From: Putridiphycobacter sp045107045
Lineage (GTDB): Bacteria > Bacteroidota > Bacteroidia > Flavobacteriales_D > Crocinitomicaceae
NCBI GenBank assembly: GCA_045107045.1
Contig: JBGCFR010000011.1
Location: forward strand, 1-64,000
Reading direction: 5' to 3'
DNA: 64,000 bases
Shown one piece after another: positions 7,673-17,133 of this stretch; positions within the stretch are counted from its first letter, which is position 1; every line of letters starts with the position of its first letter. The notes below the pieces were generated by a model. The model saw only the letters and a list, made by a program, of their open reading frames with translations, did no database searches and had not been told where the DNA came from. The translations under genes were made by a program, and so were the position numbers.

Positions 7673-9775
7673 ATGCAAGTATCTTTTTTAGACACGCCTA
7701 TAGAGTACCTCAAGGGAGTTGGGCCTCAAAAGGGTGATGTTTTAAGAAAAGAACTTGGAATATTCAAATTCAGAGATTTATTATTATACTTTCCTTTCAG
7801 GTATGTTGACCGGTCTACTTATCAAACTGTAAATCAAATTTCGCAAGCAGAAGGGCATGTACAATTAAAAGGGAAAATCACAAAAATTTCTGAAGTTGGT
7901 AAAGGGAGAGGAAAAAGATTATCTGCTCAATTCACAGATCAAACTGGTTCAGTTGAACTCACTTGGTTTAAAAGTATTCAATACATTAAATCAAGCCTAA
8001 AACCAAATACAATTTTTCGATTGTATGGAAAACCAAAACGATATGGGCTGAAATTTAGTATTGCACACCCCGAGCTTGAAGAAATTGATCAAATTAAAGG
8101 AGAGGAATTAGGATTACAACCCGTTTATCATAGTTCTGAAAAATTGTCAAGACGAATGCTAAACAGTAAAGGCATTGAAGTTTTAGTGAAAAATTTGCTC
8201 TTACAACTTAAAGTAACTCTTCAAGATCCTTTGCCGAATTGGCTCATCAAGGATTTAAATCTTATTTCCAGACATGAAGGCCTGACCCGAATTCATAAAC
8301 CTTTAAATATTGACCAAGCCAAACGTGCACAATTACGTATTAAGTTTGATGAATTGTTCTTTTTGCAGCTCGAATTACTCACCAGAAAAAAAATAACTCA
8401 AACCAAAATCAAGGGATATCCTTTTCCTGAAATCGGACAGTCTTTTAATGAATTTTTCGAAAATCATTTACCATTCACATTAACCAACGCTCAAAAAAGA
8501 GTAGTTAAAGAGATTAGAAAAGACATGTCGAATGGCAAGCATATGAATAGGTTGTTACAGGGTGATGTTGGTAGTGGCAAAACTTTAGTTGCGCTATTAG
8601 CAGTATTAATTGCTATTGGAAATGGCTACCAGACTTGTGTGATGGCACCAACGGAAATTTTAGCCAACCAACATTTTGAGACTTTCAACGACCTGTTAAA
8701 AGATATGAATCTCAATGTAGCTTTACTCACTGGTTCATCCAAAACAGCCGAACGGAAAATACTACATGCAGGCCTTGAAAATGGAGAAATTGATGTTTTA
8801 ATTGGAACTCATGCGCTAATAGAACCTAAGGTTAAATATAAAAATCTGGGCCTTGCTATTATTGATGAACAACATAGATTTGGTGTAGCACAACGTTCAA
8901 AACTTTGGCAAAAAAACAAACTGCCTCCTCATATTTTGGTCATGACCGCCACACCCATTCCAAGGACATTAGCCTTAACTTTTTATGGTGATTTAGATGT
9001 ATCAGTTATTGATGAATTGCCACCTGGCAGAAAAGTGATTGAAACACGACATTATTTAGAAAGCTCTAGGTTAAAGGTTCTGAAGTTCATTGAAACAGAA
9101 ATAAAAAAAGGGCGCCAAATATATATAGTGTACCCATTAATTGAAGAATCTGAAAAAATGGACTATGCCAATTTAATGGCAGGCTATGAATCTATTGAAC
9201 GGCGGTTTCCTAGGCCAGATTATCAAGTTAGTATAGTGCATGGCAGAATGAAATCAGAGGACAAGGATTATGAAATGCAACAATTTGCAAAAGGCATCAC
9301 CAATATTATGGTGGCTACTACTGTTATTGAAGTGGGGGTTAACGTACCAAATGCTAGCATCATGATTATTGAAAGTGCTGAAAAATTTGGCCTTTCACAG
9401 TTACACCAATTGCGAGGCAGAGTTGGTAGAGGCGCAAACCAATCGTACTGTGTATTGATGACAGGCTATAAATTAGGTGAAAATGCGAAAAAGAGAATGG
9501 AAACCATGGTCAGAACAAATGATGGGTTTGAATTATCGGAAGTCGATTTAAAACTGCGTGGACCTGGCGATATTATGGGCACCAAACAAAGTGGTATCCT
9601 CGATTTAAAATTAGCAGATTTAGCAAAAGATGGACAAATAGTATCAATTGCAAGAGATAAAGCCAGAGCCGTATTTGAAAAAGACCCTAAACTTGAATTG
9701 CTTGAACATCAAGATTTAGCAGTCATTTTAAGGAACATATTGAAAGCCAAACCAAATTGGAGTAGAATTTCTTGA
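7673..9775 (+). CDS. recG: ATP-dependent DNA helicase RecG
   Basis: A full-length 700-residue RecG, which remodels stalled replication forks and Holliday junctions. Residues 1-140 form the wedge domain with the OB fold (YLKGVGPQKGDVLRKELGI, YFPFRYVDRS). The SF2 helicase motifs are all visible: TNAQKRVVKEI, the Walker A LLQGDVGSGKT, APTEILANQHF, LIGTHALI, the DEQH box in IIDEQHRFGV, VMTATPIPRTLA, and the C-terminal TTVIEVGVNVPNAS and QLRGRVGRG. The tail QSGILDLKLADL matches the RecG-specific end. The length fits the family. It stands as a single plus-strand gene divergent from the cytochrome operon. Confidence 0.97.
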   Translation: MQVSFLDTPIEYLKGVGPQKGDVLRKELGIFKFRDLLLYFPFRYVDRSTYQTVNQISQAEGHVQLKGKITKISEVGKGRGKRLSAQFTDQTGSVELTWFKSIQYIKSSLKPNTIFRLYGKPKRYGLKFSIAHPELEEIDQIKGEELGLQPVYHSSEKLSRRMLNSKGIEVLVKNLLLQLKVTLQDPLPNWLIKDLNLISRHEGLTRIHKPLNIDQAKRAQLRIKFDELFFLQLELLTRKKITQTKIKGYPFPEIGQSFNEFFENHLPFTLTNAQKRVVKEIRKDMSNGKHMNRLLQGDVGSGKTLVALLAVLIAIGNGYQTCVMAPTEILANQHFETFNDLLKDMNLNVALLTGSSKTAERKILHAGLENGEIDVLIGTHALIEPKVKYKNLGLAIIDEQHRFGVAQRSKLWQKNKLPPHILVMTATPIPRTLALTFYGDLDVSVIDELPPGRKVIETRHYLESSRLKVLKFIETEIKKGRQIYIVYPLIEESEKMDYANLMAGYESIERRFPRPDYQVSIVHGRMKSEDKDYEMQQFAKGITNIMVATTVIEVGVNVPNASIMIIESAEKFGLSQLHQLRGRVGRGANQSYCVLMTGYKLGENAKKRMETMVRTNDGFELSEVDLKLRGPGDIMGTKQSGILDLKLADLAKDGQIVSIARDKARAVFEKDPKLELLEHQDLAVILRNILKAKPNWSRIS

Positions 9776-10085
9776 TCAAAAAAGCCACTATTTGTCAATA
9801 ATTTTCGTCTTAGTTAATAAGTTAGTACCAGTGTCTAAATAACCGAACAATATTAGCGCAGGTTGTGACTATAGTTTTTGGAATTAATCGTTTATGATAT
9901 ATAGACGAATGTTCACTCAAACTCAACGAATATAAATTAATTACAAGAATTTTTGGCAGATCTGAGTGTCTTGCAAAAAATTATTGGTAAATTGATAGAA
10001 ATGTATTAGATAAGATAAATGTTTATTGCATTTTATTCGAATCTAAGTTGTTGATTTTTATCATTTTTAATACCTTTGAAGCCAA
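9776..10085. other. 310-base gap between recG and the PKD-repeat gene
   Basis: No coding sequence with recognisable content, tRNA or strong hairpin was seen. The right end holds the likely promoter of the following gene, and the rest is A+T-rich with no feature that I can name. Confidence 0.5.
10047..10078 (+). promoter_or_regulatory. Bacteroidota-type promoter for the PKD-repeat T9SS protein
   Basis: GTTG (10047-10050, one mismatch to TTTG) is followed after 20 bases by TACCTTTG (10071-10078), which fits TAnnTTTG. The ATG at 10086 is only seven bases past the box, so the leader would be very short. Confidence 0.5.
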
Positions 10086-12932
10086 ATGAAGTGGATTTTA
10101 ACATTAGCTGTTCTCATCATATCCTTAAGTGGTAGCTCACAAGAGATTTGTGACAATGGTATTGATGATGATGGTGATGGACTCATTGACTTAAATGATA
10201 AGGATTGCCAGTGTGGTGCAGGTTTGAACGCCCAATTTAACAATGCCATTCCTAATCCTGAATTTAATAACTCATCTTGCTGTGTCACAACCTGGAATCA
10301 ACACCTCTCTTGTTTAGACGATTGGAGCACAGACACTACATTTTATAATAGTTCTTGGGCCTTAAACTATGTTAGCGCTTGCAACAACTGCACCTACTGG
10401 AGTGGATCAACCTTTTATATAGCACCTCCAGAATGTGCTACAGTTTCCAATAATGGCTTCTTAGGAATGGGCTTTTGGGATTGGAATAACAACAATAATA
10501 ATTGGAATTGGAATAAATACGCCAGTTCATGCTTAAACACACCATTTTATCCAGGTAATACCTATGTATTAGAATTTGATGCATTTAATACACATAATTT
10601 TAATTGGCAGTATATGAATGACACCATACATATCTCAATAGTTGGAACCAATTCTTGTAACAATATACCATATTCTAATAACTCCGGAACTTCTTGCCTT
10701 GATCCTAACTGGTACACCTTAGATTCTATTGAGATAGTTGTGCCGGTAGATACAGCATGGCATCAATTTAGTTTTTCTTTTACACCAACAGATACCGTTT
10801 ACGCCATGGCATTGGGACAAACTTGTAACTCTTTTAATACAAATCAAACTTACAATGGTTGGCAAAGATTACTATTGGACAATTTAACACTTTATGATAG
10901 TAAAGTGTACGATTTACAAATTGCCGAATCAGGAAGTATTTGTAATCCACCTTATGTACTAACTTCATCTATTGATACAACTGGAGGCACTTGGCAATGG
11001 TATCAAGATTCTGTTGCTCTAGTTGGCGAAACTAATCCAACAATAGACATTACTGCATTGGGTGATGGAAACTTTACCGTTTTATATAGCATGAATGGCA
11101 CCTGTCAAGGACGCAATTTAGAAGTATTACCTGCAGTTTATCCTTTCGCTTTTCAAACTCCAGTTAGTAATCCAATTTGTACAGGAGATAGTATTTATTT
11201 TGATGGCTTTTCATTTATCAACTCAGGCACAATTGACAATTATTATTATGATTTCGGAAATGGTGATTCAGCATTTGTTGAAGACCCTGTTTATGCCTTT
11301 GATACACCTGGAACTTATACGGTAACTTATACTGCCGAATCAAATCAGCAATGTACAGCAAGTGAATCACAAACAATTACAGTCTATGGTAAACCTTCAG
11401 TTGATTTTTCAGCCAGTAATCAATGTATTTATGATAATGTTGATTTTATTAGTTTAAGTACTGTTACTAGTAGTTTAATTGATAGTTTGGCTTGGGATTT
11501 TGATGACAATTCTTTCGCTCACGATAGTCTCGAGTCGCATCTTTATAATTCTGCAGGAAATTTTGATATCCGTTTGTTCGTTAGGTCCAACCATGGTTGT
11601 ACGGATAGTATAACAAAAACAATTACGATTCATCCTGCGCCACAGTCTAGTTATTCAGCCAATAACGATTGTGAAAATATTGGCATTCCATTTACAAACC
11701 TATCTTCAGTTTCTAATGGAACAATTATCAATTACAATTGGAATTTTGATGATGGTAATTCGAGTTCAGTTTTCAATCCAACGCATACTTTTGATTCTTA
11801 TGGCCCCTTTAATACAAAACTTTTGGTTACTTCCGATTCTGGCTGTGTTGATTCAAGTTTCCTTCAAGTCATTGTTCACCCCGAGCCAACAGCCAATTTC
11901 ACCCCTAGTAGCTCTTGCTTTTTAGCTAATTTCGACAATATATCTAGCATACCTTCTGGCACAATCGACCAAACAAATTGGAATTTTGGCAATACATTAA
12001 CCTCAACAGATGTTGATCCAAGTCACTATTATACAGTAAATGGAAATTACAATGTAAATCTTGAAACAATCAGTAATTTTGGTTGTGTTGATGACACCAC
12101 TATTTCCATTACAATATTTAATAATTTCAATGCCAATTTCTCTCCCTTAGACAGTTTAATTTGTTCAAAAGAATCGGTAAGGTTTACAAATAAATCGACT
12201 GAGGTATTTGATCAAGAAGTTAATTACATATGGGAATTGAGTAATGGACAAACTTCAACTGAAAAAGATCCGTTATTTACATTTGTTAATAATTCAGACA
12301 TTACAAAACTTGTGGATGTGTCATTAAAAATCTCAACCAGTTCGGGTTGTATTGACAGCCTATTTAAAATGGCTGCTATTACGGTTATTCCAACGCCCGA
12401 AGCTAGTTTTTATTTTACACCAGAAAAGCCATCTATTAGCAATTCGGAAGTACAATTCACCAATTTATCAGTGAGAGCAGACAGTTATGAATGGAATTTT
12501 GGAGACAATACGAATACGATTGAGATAGCGCCTACTCATAAATATCCGGAGTATACAAAAAGTTATACGGTAACATTAAAGGCTTATAATAACTCAGAAA
12601 AAATTTGTGTGGATCAAGAGAGTAAGTTATTGATTATACAAGATGAAATTTTATTTTTTATCCCAAATGCATTTTCACCTGATGGTTCTGGTATAAATGA
12701 TTTTTTCTCGCCTCAATTTGTGAGCGGAATTGACATCTATAATTTTAGATTGCAAGTTTTTAACCGTTGGGGAGAAATTGTATTTGAATCCAACGACCCT
12801 GCAGTAGGATGGGACGGAAAATTTGCAGGCGAATTTATCAAGGAGGATGTATACATCTGGAAAATTGATTTTGCAGAAAGTTTTCTTGATAAAACGCATA
12901 CACATCATGGATCTGTTACGGTAGTAAGGTGA
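10086..12932 (+). CDS. PKD-repeat surface protein with T9SS type B (CHU_C) sorting domain
   Basis: A 948-residue secreted protein. Residues 1-18 are a signal peptide. Residues 20-40 carry CDNGIDDDGDGLIDLNDKDC, a Ca-binding-like motif common at the start of Bacteroidota surface proteins. Residues about 45-275 form a beta-rich Cys-containing region with SGSTFYIAPPEC and LDNLTLYD, resembling a carbohydrate-binding module. Then six PKD-like repeats of about 83 residues follow, beginning near residues 358, 440, 523, 605, 685 and 777, with signatures such as YDFGNGDS, WDFDDNS, WNFDDGNSSS and WNFGDNTN. The last about 90 residues form the gliding-motility-associated C-terminal domain (FIPNAFSPDGSGINDFF, VFNRWGEIVFES), directing T9SS export and attachment. 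The ligand is unknown. Confidence 0.88.
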   Translation: MKWILTLAVLIISLSGSSQEICDNGIDDDGDGLIDLNDKDCQCGAGLNAQFNNAIPNPEFNNSSCCVTTWNQHLSCLDDWSTDTTFYNSSWALNYVSACNNCTYWSGSTFYIAPPECATVSNNGFLGMGFWDWNNNNNNWNWNKYASSCLNTPFYPGNTYVLEFDAFNTHNFNWQYMNDTIHISIVGTNSCNNIPYSNNSGTSCLDPNWYTLDSIEIVVPVDTAWHQFSFSFTPTDTVYAMALGQTCNSFNTNQTYNGWQRLLLDNLTLYDSKVYDLQIAESGSICNPPYVLTSSIDTTGGTWQWYQDSVALVGETNPTIDITALGDGNFTVLYSMNGTCQGRNLEVLPAVYPFAFQTPVSNPICTGDSIYFDGFSFINSGTIDNYYYDFGNGDSAFVEDPVYAFDTPGTYTVTYTAESNQQCTASESQTITVYGKPSVDFSASNQCIYDNVDFISLSTVTSSLIDSLAWDFDDNSFAHDSLESHLYNSAGNFDIRLFVRSNHGCTDSITKTITIHPAPQSSYSANNDCENIGIPFTNLSSVSNGTIINYNWNFDDGNSSSVFNPTHTFDSYGPFNTKLLVTSDSGCVDSSFLQVIVHPEPTANFTPSSSCFLANFDNISSIPSGTIDQTNWNFGNTLTSTDVDPSHYYTVNGNYNVNLETISNFGCVDDTTISITIFNNFNANFSPLDSLICSKESVRFTNKSTEVFDQEVNYIWELSNGQTSTEKDPLFTFVNNSDITKLVDVSLKISTSSGCIDSLFKMAAITVIPTPEASFYFTPEKPSISNSEVQFTNLSVRADSYEWNFGDNTNTIEIAPTHKYPEYTKSYTVTLKAYNNSEKICVDQESKLLIIQDEILFFIPNAFSPDGSGINDFFSPQFVSGIDIYNFRLQVFNRWGEIVFESNDPAVGWDGKFAGEFIKEDVYIWKIDFAESFLDKTHTHHGSVTVVR

Positions 12933-12967
12933 CAAAAAATTATAACCTTCAGTTGTAAAAACAAGGT

Positions 12968-13390
12968 ATGAAAATAGCGCCATTTCATTACGCATTTATG
13001 GTAAAGAGTCTAGAAACAACTAGAAAATTCTATATAGAGTTATTAGGCTGCAAAGAAGGCAGATCATCAGAAACTTGGCTCGATTTTGATTTCTTTGGAC
13101 ATCAACTATCCGCCCATATAAGTGACAATCTTCCAAAATTAGATTTTTGCGGAAAAGTAGACGGCATCAATGTGCCCATACCACACTTTGGATGTATATT
13201 AGACATTGCAGAATTCAAAAGGATTCAACAAGTACTTGAATCTGAAAAAATTGAATTTCTGGTTAAACCACAAAAAAGATATCAAGGCAAAACTGGAGAA
13301 CAGTTAACCATGTTCGTATTCGATTTTAGCGGAAACCCAATTGAGTTTAAAGCGTATAGTAATAGAAATGAGGTATTTTCGGAAGACTAA
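12968..13390 (+). CDS. VOC (glyoxalase-fold) family protein
   Basis: A 140-residue soluble protein of the vicinal oxygen chelate fold: it opens with KIAPFHYAFMVKSLETTRKFY, the usual first beta-alpha unit with a metal-ligand His near residue 7, and continues with CKEGRSSETWLDFDFFGHQLSAH and a C-terminal TMFVFDFSGNPIEFKAY, where the Glu in IEFK is the expected second metal ligand. This pattern is shared by glyoxalases, dioxygenases and resistance proteins, so the substrate cannot be told. It is 35 bases downstream of the PKD gene on the same strand. Confidence 0.8.
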   Translation: MKIAPFHYAFMVKSLETTRKFYIELLGCKEGRSSETWLDFDFFGHQLSAHISDNLPKLDFCGKVDGINVPIPHFGCILDIAEFKRIQQVLESEKIEFLVKPQKRYQGKTGEQLTMFVFDFSGNPIEFKAYSNRNEVFSED

Positions 13391-13480
13391 TTACACTCAA
13401 AAAATTAACTTTAAACTAAAATAATAGGGGTATTTCTAAGTCACAACGTCTATTAAGTAGAGTACAAAAAAAGACTAATT

Positions 13481-14815
13481 ATGAAAAACTTAGTATTCCT
13501 TTATTTGTTGATGACAGCTTCATTACAATTATCAGCACAAGCACCTGACACTTCTTTTTTCCCTTCCTTCACAGCCTATTCAGCTGACCCCATTATTGAT
13601 TGGAATGACTTTATTGTGGGTTCTTGGGCTGATCCTACAGTATTAAAAGTAAATAATGAATACGTCATGTATGCATCCGCAATGCATGGTGGCATATCTA
13701 CACCTCAACCCATCAGTATTTATAGATTCACATCAACAGATGGGTATTCATGGGCAATGAATCCATCCACACCTGTTTTTGAGCCAGTGCCAGGCACATA
13801 TTATGAAGGTGGTTTAGAAACACCCAACGTTGTCTTTTTTAATGGGGAATATCATATGTATAATTCCGTTTATCTTCAGAATATCCCTTCTCTTTTTAAA
13901 ATATCTCATGCTACTTCACCAGATGGCATTAGCTGGACCATTGATAATGCGCCAACACTATTTCCTGACCCATCTACCAGTTGGATGAGCGAAATTGTTG
14001 CAGAACCTGGAGCATTAGTTAAGGATGACACCTTATATTTATTCTATACTGGTATTTCAAACTCCGGAGCTGTGAGTATAGGTCTTGTTCGGAGTTTAAA
14101 TGGTAGTACTTTTATTGACACCACACAAGTAGTAACAATCCCCACTAATATATATCCTGCAAATGAAGGATATATAGGATTAAGCACACCAGATGCGACA
14201 TTGGTAGGTGATACTATTTATCTTTTTACAGATCTTGTTAGAATTGACACACATACGCCTTGGAATCAAGTAGGGCTTCATCAGTTTAAGTCTTTTGGTG
14301 ATATTAATACATGGTACCATGACACAGCTGCTATACATATGAGTGATGATTTTACTTGGACAGATGGTAATTACTTATCCCAACTGTTAGGTGCCACCCC
14401 AGTTATGGATGGTAATAGACTTAGAATATGGTATTGGGGCTATGATTTAGCCGAAATTGGTCCAACGGACACAACATACCATGTCAATTTAGTTGGCACA
14501 GACTTGCATCCAAATGTTGGTCAATGGGGCATTGGCACTTCCGAATATCTTTTCACGAATACAACCAATGCAATTGAAGAGACTAAAATAGTTCCAAATA
14601 TTTCCATTAATTACTTTCAAAATAAAGGTTCAGTAAAAATCAATAGTAATTCACCTTCAATTATAAATATATATGCCGTTACTGGACAATTATTATACAC
14701 TAAACCATTTACTGCAAGTATTAATTTCGATATTGATTACAACGGCATCATCTTAATAAATGTGATTAATGACAAGAATATGACCACCCAAAAATTCGTT
14801 TCATCTCGCCAGTGA
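13481..14815 (+). CDS. T9SS type A protein with a five-bladed propeller-like (GH43/GH32-fold) domain
   Basis: A 444-residue secreted protein. Residues 1-19 are a signal peptide ending in LSAQA. Residues about 30-365 show repeated propeller blades: WADPTVLKVNNEYVMYAS, SIYRFTSTDGYSW, TPNVVFFNGEYHMYNS, EPGALVKDDTLYLFYTG and STPDATLVGDTIYLFTD. This DPxV...Y-YMY pattern is that of the GH43/GH32-fold glycosidases and related phosphorylases. A full catalytic triad is not demonstrable by eye, so glycosidase activity is a suggestion. The last about 70 residues are a T9SS type A sorting domain (SPSIINIYAVTGQLLYTKPF). It overlaps or abuts the next T9SS gene. Confidence 0.75.
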   Translation: MKNLVFLYLLMTASLQLSAQAPDTSFFPSFTAYSADPIIDWNDFIVGSWADPTVLKVNNEYVMYASAMHGGISTPQPISIYRFTSTDGYSWAMNPSTPVFEPVPGTYYEGGLETPNVVFFNGEYHMYNSVYLQNIPSLFKISHATSPDGISWTIDNAPTLFPDPSTSWMSEIVAEPGALVKDDTLYLFYTGISNSGAVSIGLVRSLNGSTFIDTTQVVTIPTNIYPANEGYIGLSTPDATLVGDTIYLFTDLVRIDTHTPWNQVGLHQFKSFGDINTWYHDTAAIHMSDDFTWTDGNYLSQLLGATPVMDGNRLRIWYWGYDLAEIGPTDTTYHVNLVGTDLHPNVGQWGIGTSEYLFTNTTNAIEETKIVPNISINYFQNKGSVKINSNSPSIINIYAVTGQLLYTKPFTASINFDIDYNGIILINVINDKNMTTQKFVSSRQ

Positions 14816-14835
14816 GATTCTTAAAAAATTCATCT

Positions 14836-15987
14836 ATGAAAGTGTTAATTTCTTTACTACTTCTAACAAATATTTTGGTTGTAAAAGCCCAAATCTATCC
14901 AAGCTTTGGAAATGAAATTGATGTATCAATAAACGGGCTAACATTTGATGCCATGGAACCCTTTATTTCTGCCAACGGAAACTATCTATTCTTTAATAAT
15001 TTAAATGACGGCATTGACACTAAACTTTTTTACGCTTCAAAAATAAACGATTCAACATTTAACTTTGTTGGAGAATTAAATGGCACCGGACAACTTTCAC
15101 CGACTCATCTAGATGCCGTAGCTGATATGGATGCTTCAAACCATTTTTATTGGACGTCTACAAGAAATTATCCTGCAGAATTAGATAATCTATTCTATGG
15201 TAATTTCAATTCCGGTAATGTTACTGGCATTGGTCGTGTTCACGGAAATTTTAATAAAAACATACCTGGCTGGTTAGTAATGGATCACGGCATTAGCTAT
15301 GATGGTCAATTATTGTACTATAACAATGCTAGGCTCGACCAAAATAATTGCCAGGGGCCTTGTGAAACAGAATTAGGAATTGCACAAAAAATGAATGACT
15401 CCACATTTAGCCAAATATCAAATTCAAGTGCTATTCTGCAAACCATTAACGATACTAATTTCATTTATTATGCGCCTTGTATTAGTAGCGACAATTTAGA
15501 GTTTTATTATACCAGATATCCTAGAGATACCATTACAGTAAATACCCTTTTTGAAATATGTGTAGCTGTAAGAAGCACACCAACTGATCATTTTTCGGCT
15601 CCTTTGGCCTTATTTTCAGAAACTATTGCCAACTTAATTGAAGCACCAACATTAACTACTGATAAACAAATTATGTACTATCACAGAAAGATTCCTGGTT
15701 CCCATAAAATAGTAATGAGGTACAGAGAAAATTCATTAGCAATTGAAACAAACAAGAACGAGTCAATTCGTATTTATCCAAATCCAGCAAGTAGGCAAAT
15801 AGGCATTCAGACTAACTTCAATTATCAAAAAATGAAAGTATCCATTTTTACTTTGCTAGGTATTGAAGCGCTGTCAGTTTCAAATCAATCAACAATTGAT
15901 ATTAGCGCACTGGCTCCAGGGACATATACGGTTAAATTAGATATTGACGGTGAAGTAAGTATTCAAAAATTGATTAAAATAGAATGA
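14836..15987 (+). CDS. T9SS type A sorted, PD40/beta-propeller-like protein
   Basis: A 383-residue secreted protein starting at the ATG at 14836-14838, which directly precedes the signal peptide MKVLISLLLLTNILVVKAQ; an in-frame GTG at 14812 overlaps the previous stop but adds unlikely charged residues. Residues about 30-295 have blade-like repeats (EPFISANGNYLFFNNL, DASNHFYWTSTR, HGISYDGQLLYYNNARLD, PCISSDNLEFYYTRYPRD, APTLTTDKQIMYYHR), similar to TolB/PD40 propellers that read S-DG-YF-S. The last about 80 residues are a T9SS type A domain (IRIYPNPASRQIGIQ, ALAPGTYTVKLDIDGEVSIQKLI). It is probably co-transcribed with the preceding gene; the ligand is unknown. Confidence 0.76.
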   Translation: MKVLISLLLLTNILVVKAQIYPSFGNEIDVSINGLTFDAMEPFISANGNYLFFNNLNDGIDTKLFYASKINDSTFNFVGELNGTGQLSPTHLDAVADMDASNHFYWTSTRNYPAELDNLFYGNFNSGNVTGIGRVHGNFNKNIPGWLVMDHGISYDGQLLYYNNARLDQNNCQGPCETELGIAQKMNDSTFSQISNSSAILQTINDTNFIYYAPCISSDNLEFYYTRYPRDTITVNTLFEICVAVRSTPTDHFSAPLALFSETIANLIEAPTLTTDKQIMYYHRKIPGSHKIVMRYRENSLAIETNKNESIRIYPNPASRQIGIQTNFNYQKMKVSIFTLLGIEALSVSNQSTIDISALAPGTYTVKLDIDGEVSIQKLIKIE

Positions 15988-16027
15988 CACTCTAATATTA
16001 TGAATAGAAACAATTAATCTATTCTAT

Positions 16028-16906
16028 CTAATAACTCGCTGCATTTTTAAAACAACACCGGCTAAAGTTTCGTTTGCTCCCACAAGGGCATGGATCATGC
16101 TTTTTTGTGTACTTAAAATTGGATTTTACTTTAGGATTAAATATGCTATCAAGCGCAGAATACAAACCTGGATGTTCACTTTTCATTTTCTCCGGGCTTT
16201 CAAAAAAGAACTCTCCAACAACTGCTAAAAACTCTGCTCTGTTAGCTGCTCCATACTTTCTAATGCTTGAATTTCCAGTCTCAATTTCAGTCATTTTTTG
16301 GTGTATCAGACCTAACCAAGGGCTAATATCAACCTCATTCATGACCCTTTGCATTATGCCATCCACTTCCCCATCTTGCTTGTCTATGATATGAATAAAC
16401 TCATGAATAGCGACATTCTTTTGGTCATTCTGATCGGCATATCCTTCGTAAAGAGCCTTTTTCGATAATTTTAAAATACCTTCCATTGCACCCCAACCTG
16501 TTAAACCATGCGCCATTTTATCAGTACCCTTGATTGGAAATTTGTCAGGGTGCAGATGCACCTCACTTAAATAAGCATAATGCCATTTTGGAAAGCCAAA
16601 AATGGGAATAATGGCACTGGCTGCAATTAAAATTCTGTCTTGATCAGTCACATTAATTTGTATGCCCACAATTCTAACATTCAATAAAAAAACGTGCGTT
16701 TTATATTCGAATCGTTTTCTTTCCTCACGATTTAGTCTTTGATAAAATTCAATCTCATTTTCCAAAATCGTTCTCCATTTATATGGAAAATCCCGATCCG
16801 GAATTCGAATACCATTTGTACTATTACTCAGGCTTCTTTTTGAATAAATATAGGCTAAGGCTATTACTACACCTATCGCAATATATAATACATAGTAATT
16901 TTCCAT
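16028..16906 (-). CDS. M90 (MtfA-like) zinc metallopeptidase with C-terminal SEC-C motif
   Basis: A 292-residue protein with an N-terminal transmembrane segment (about residues 5-21). The M90 core (about 40-255) has the zinc motif HEFIH at 168-172 within NVAIHEFIHIIDKQDGEVDG, and a downstream Glu in RAEFLAV near 225 as the likely third ligand; this is the architecture of Mlc-titration factor MtfA. The final segment (residues 270-286) DPCPCGSKRNFSRCC is a SEC-C zinc-binding motif, which normally binds proteins such as SecB. The fusion of an M90 peptidase with SEC-C and a membrane anchor is unusual. It is convergent with the preceding T9SS gene and stands alone. Confidence 0.88.
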   Translation of the reverse strand: MENYYVLYIAIGVVIALAYIYSKRSLSNSTNGIRIPDRDFPYKWRTILENEIEFYQRLNREERKRFEYKTHVFLLNVRIVGIQINVTDQDRILIAASAIIPIFGFPKWHYAYLSEVHLHPDKFPIKGTDKMAHGLTGWGAMEGILKLSKKALYEGYADQNDQKNVAIHEFIHIIDKQDGEVDGIMQRVMNEVDISPWLGLIHQKMTEIETGNSSIRKYGAANRAEFLAVVGEFFFESPEKMKSEHPGLYSALDSIFNPKVKSNFKYTKKHDPCPCGSKRNFSRCCFKNAASY

Positions 16907-17133
16907 GACTGCTAAAAATAGTAAATAAGATTAATTCCCATGAAAATCATGCAAATCTTCGGGAATCATAAATAGTCAATGAATTTCACTTCATGTATAA
17001 AAATATTCCAACTAAAACTAAGTCTCATTTAGCAATTTTTCCTCTGTACAATTTAACTCACCATCGTGTCGTTTGGAGGAATAAAGTTGATCACGAAATT
17101 AGACGATATTAAATTACTAAACACTTAGTCAAT

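Noticed and set aside
11671..11925. Open frames antisense to or overlapping known genes, such as this one in the PKD gene
   Set aside because: They are alternative frames of well-supported genes with no homology, signal or start context of their own.
13481..15987. A polysaccharide-utilisation locus around the GH43-like, GH113-like and GH3 genes
   Set aside because: The glycosidase-like genes are far apart, there is no SusC/SusD pair, and the TonB receptor at 42.9-46.7 kb is in a T9SS operon.
16004..16030. GAATAGA/TCTATTC inverted repeat between convergent genes
   Set aside because: Stem is A+T-rich, loop is nine bases and no T run follows.
16993..17112. 39-residue plus-strand frame next to the DUF255 remnant
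   Set aside because: It starts with ATG and ends with TAA but resembles no family, has no promoter or conserved neighbour, and is of a length expected by chance.
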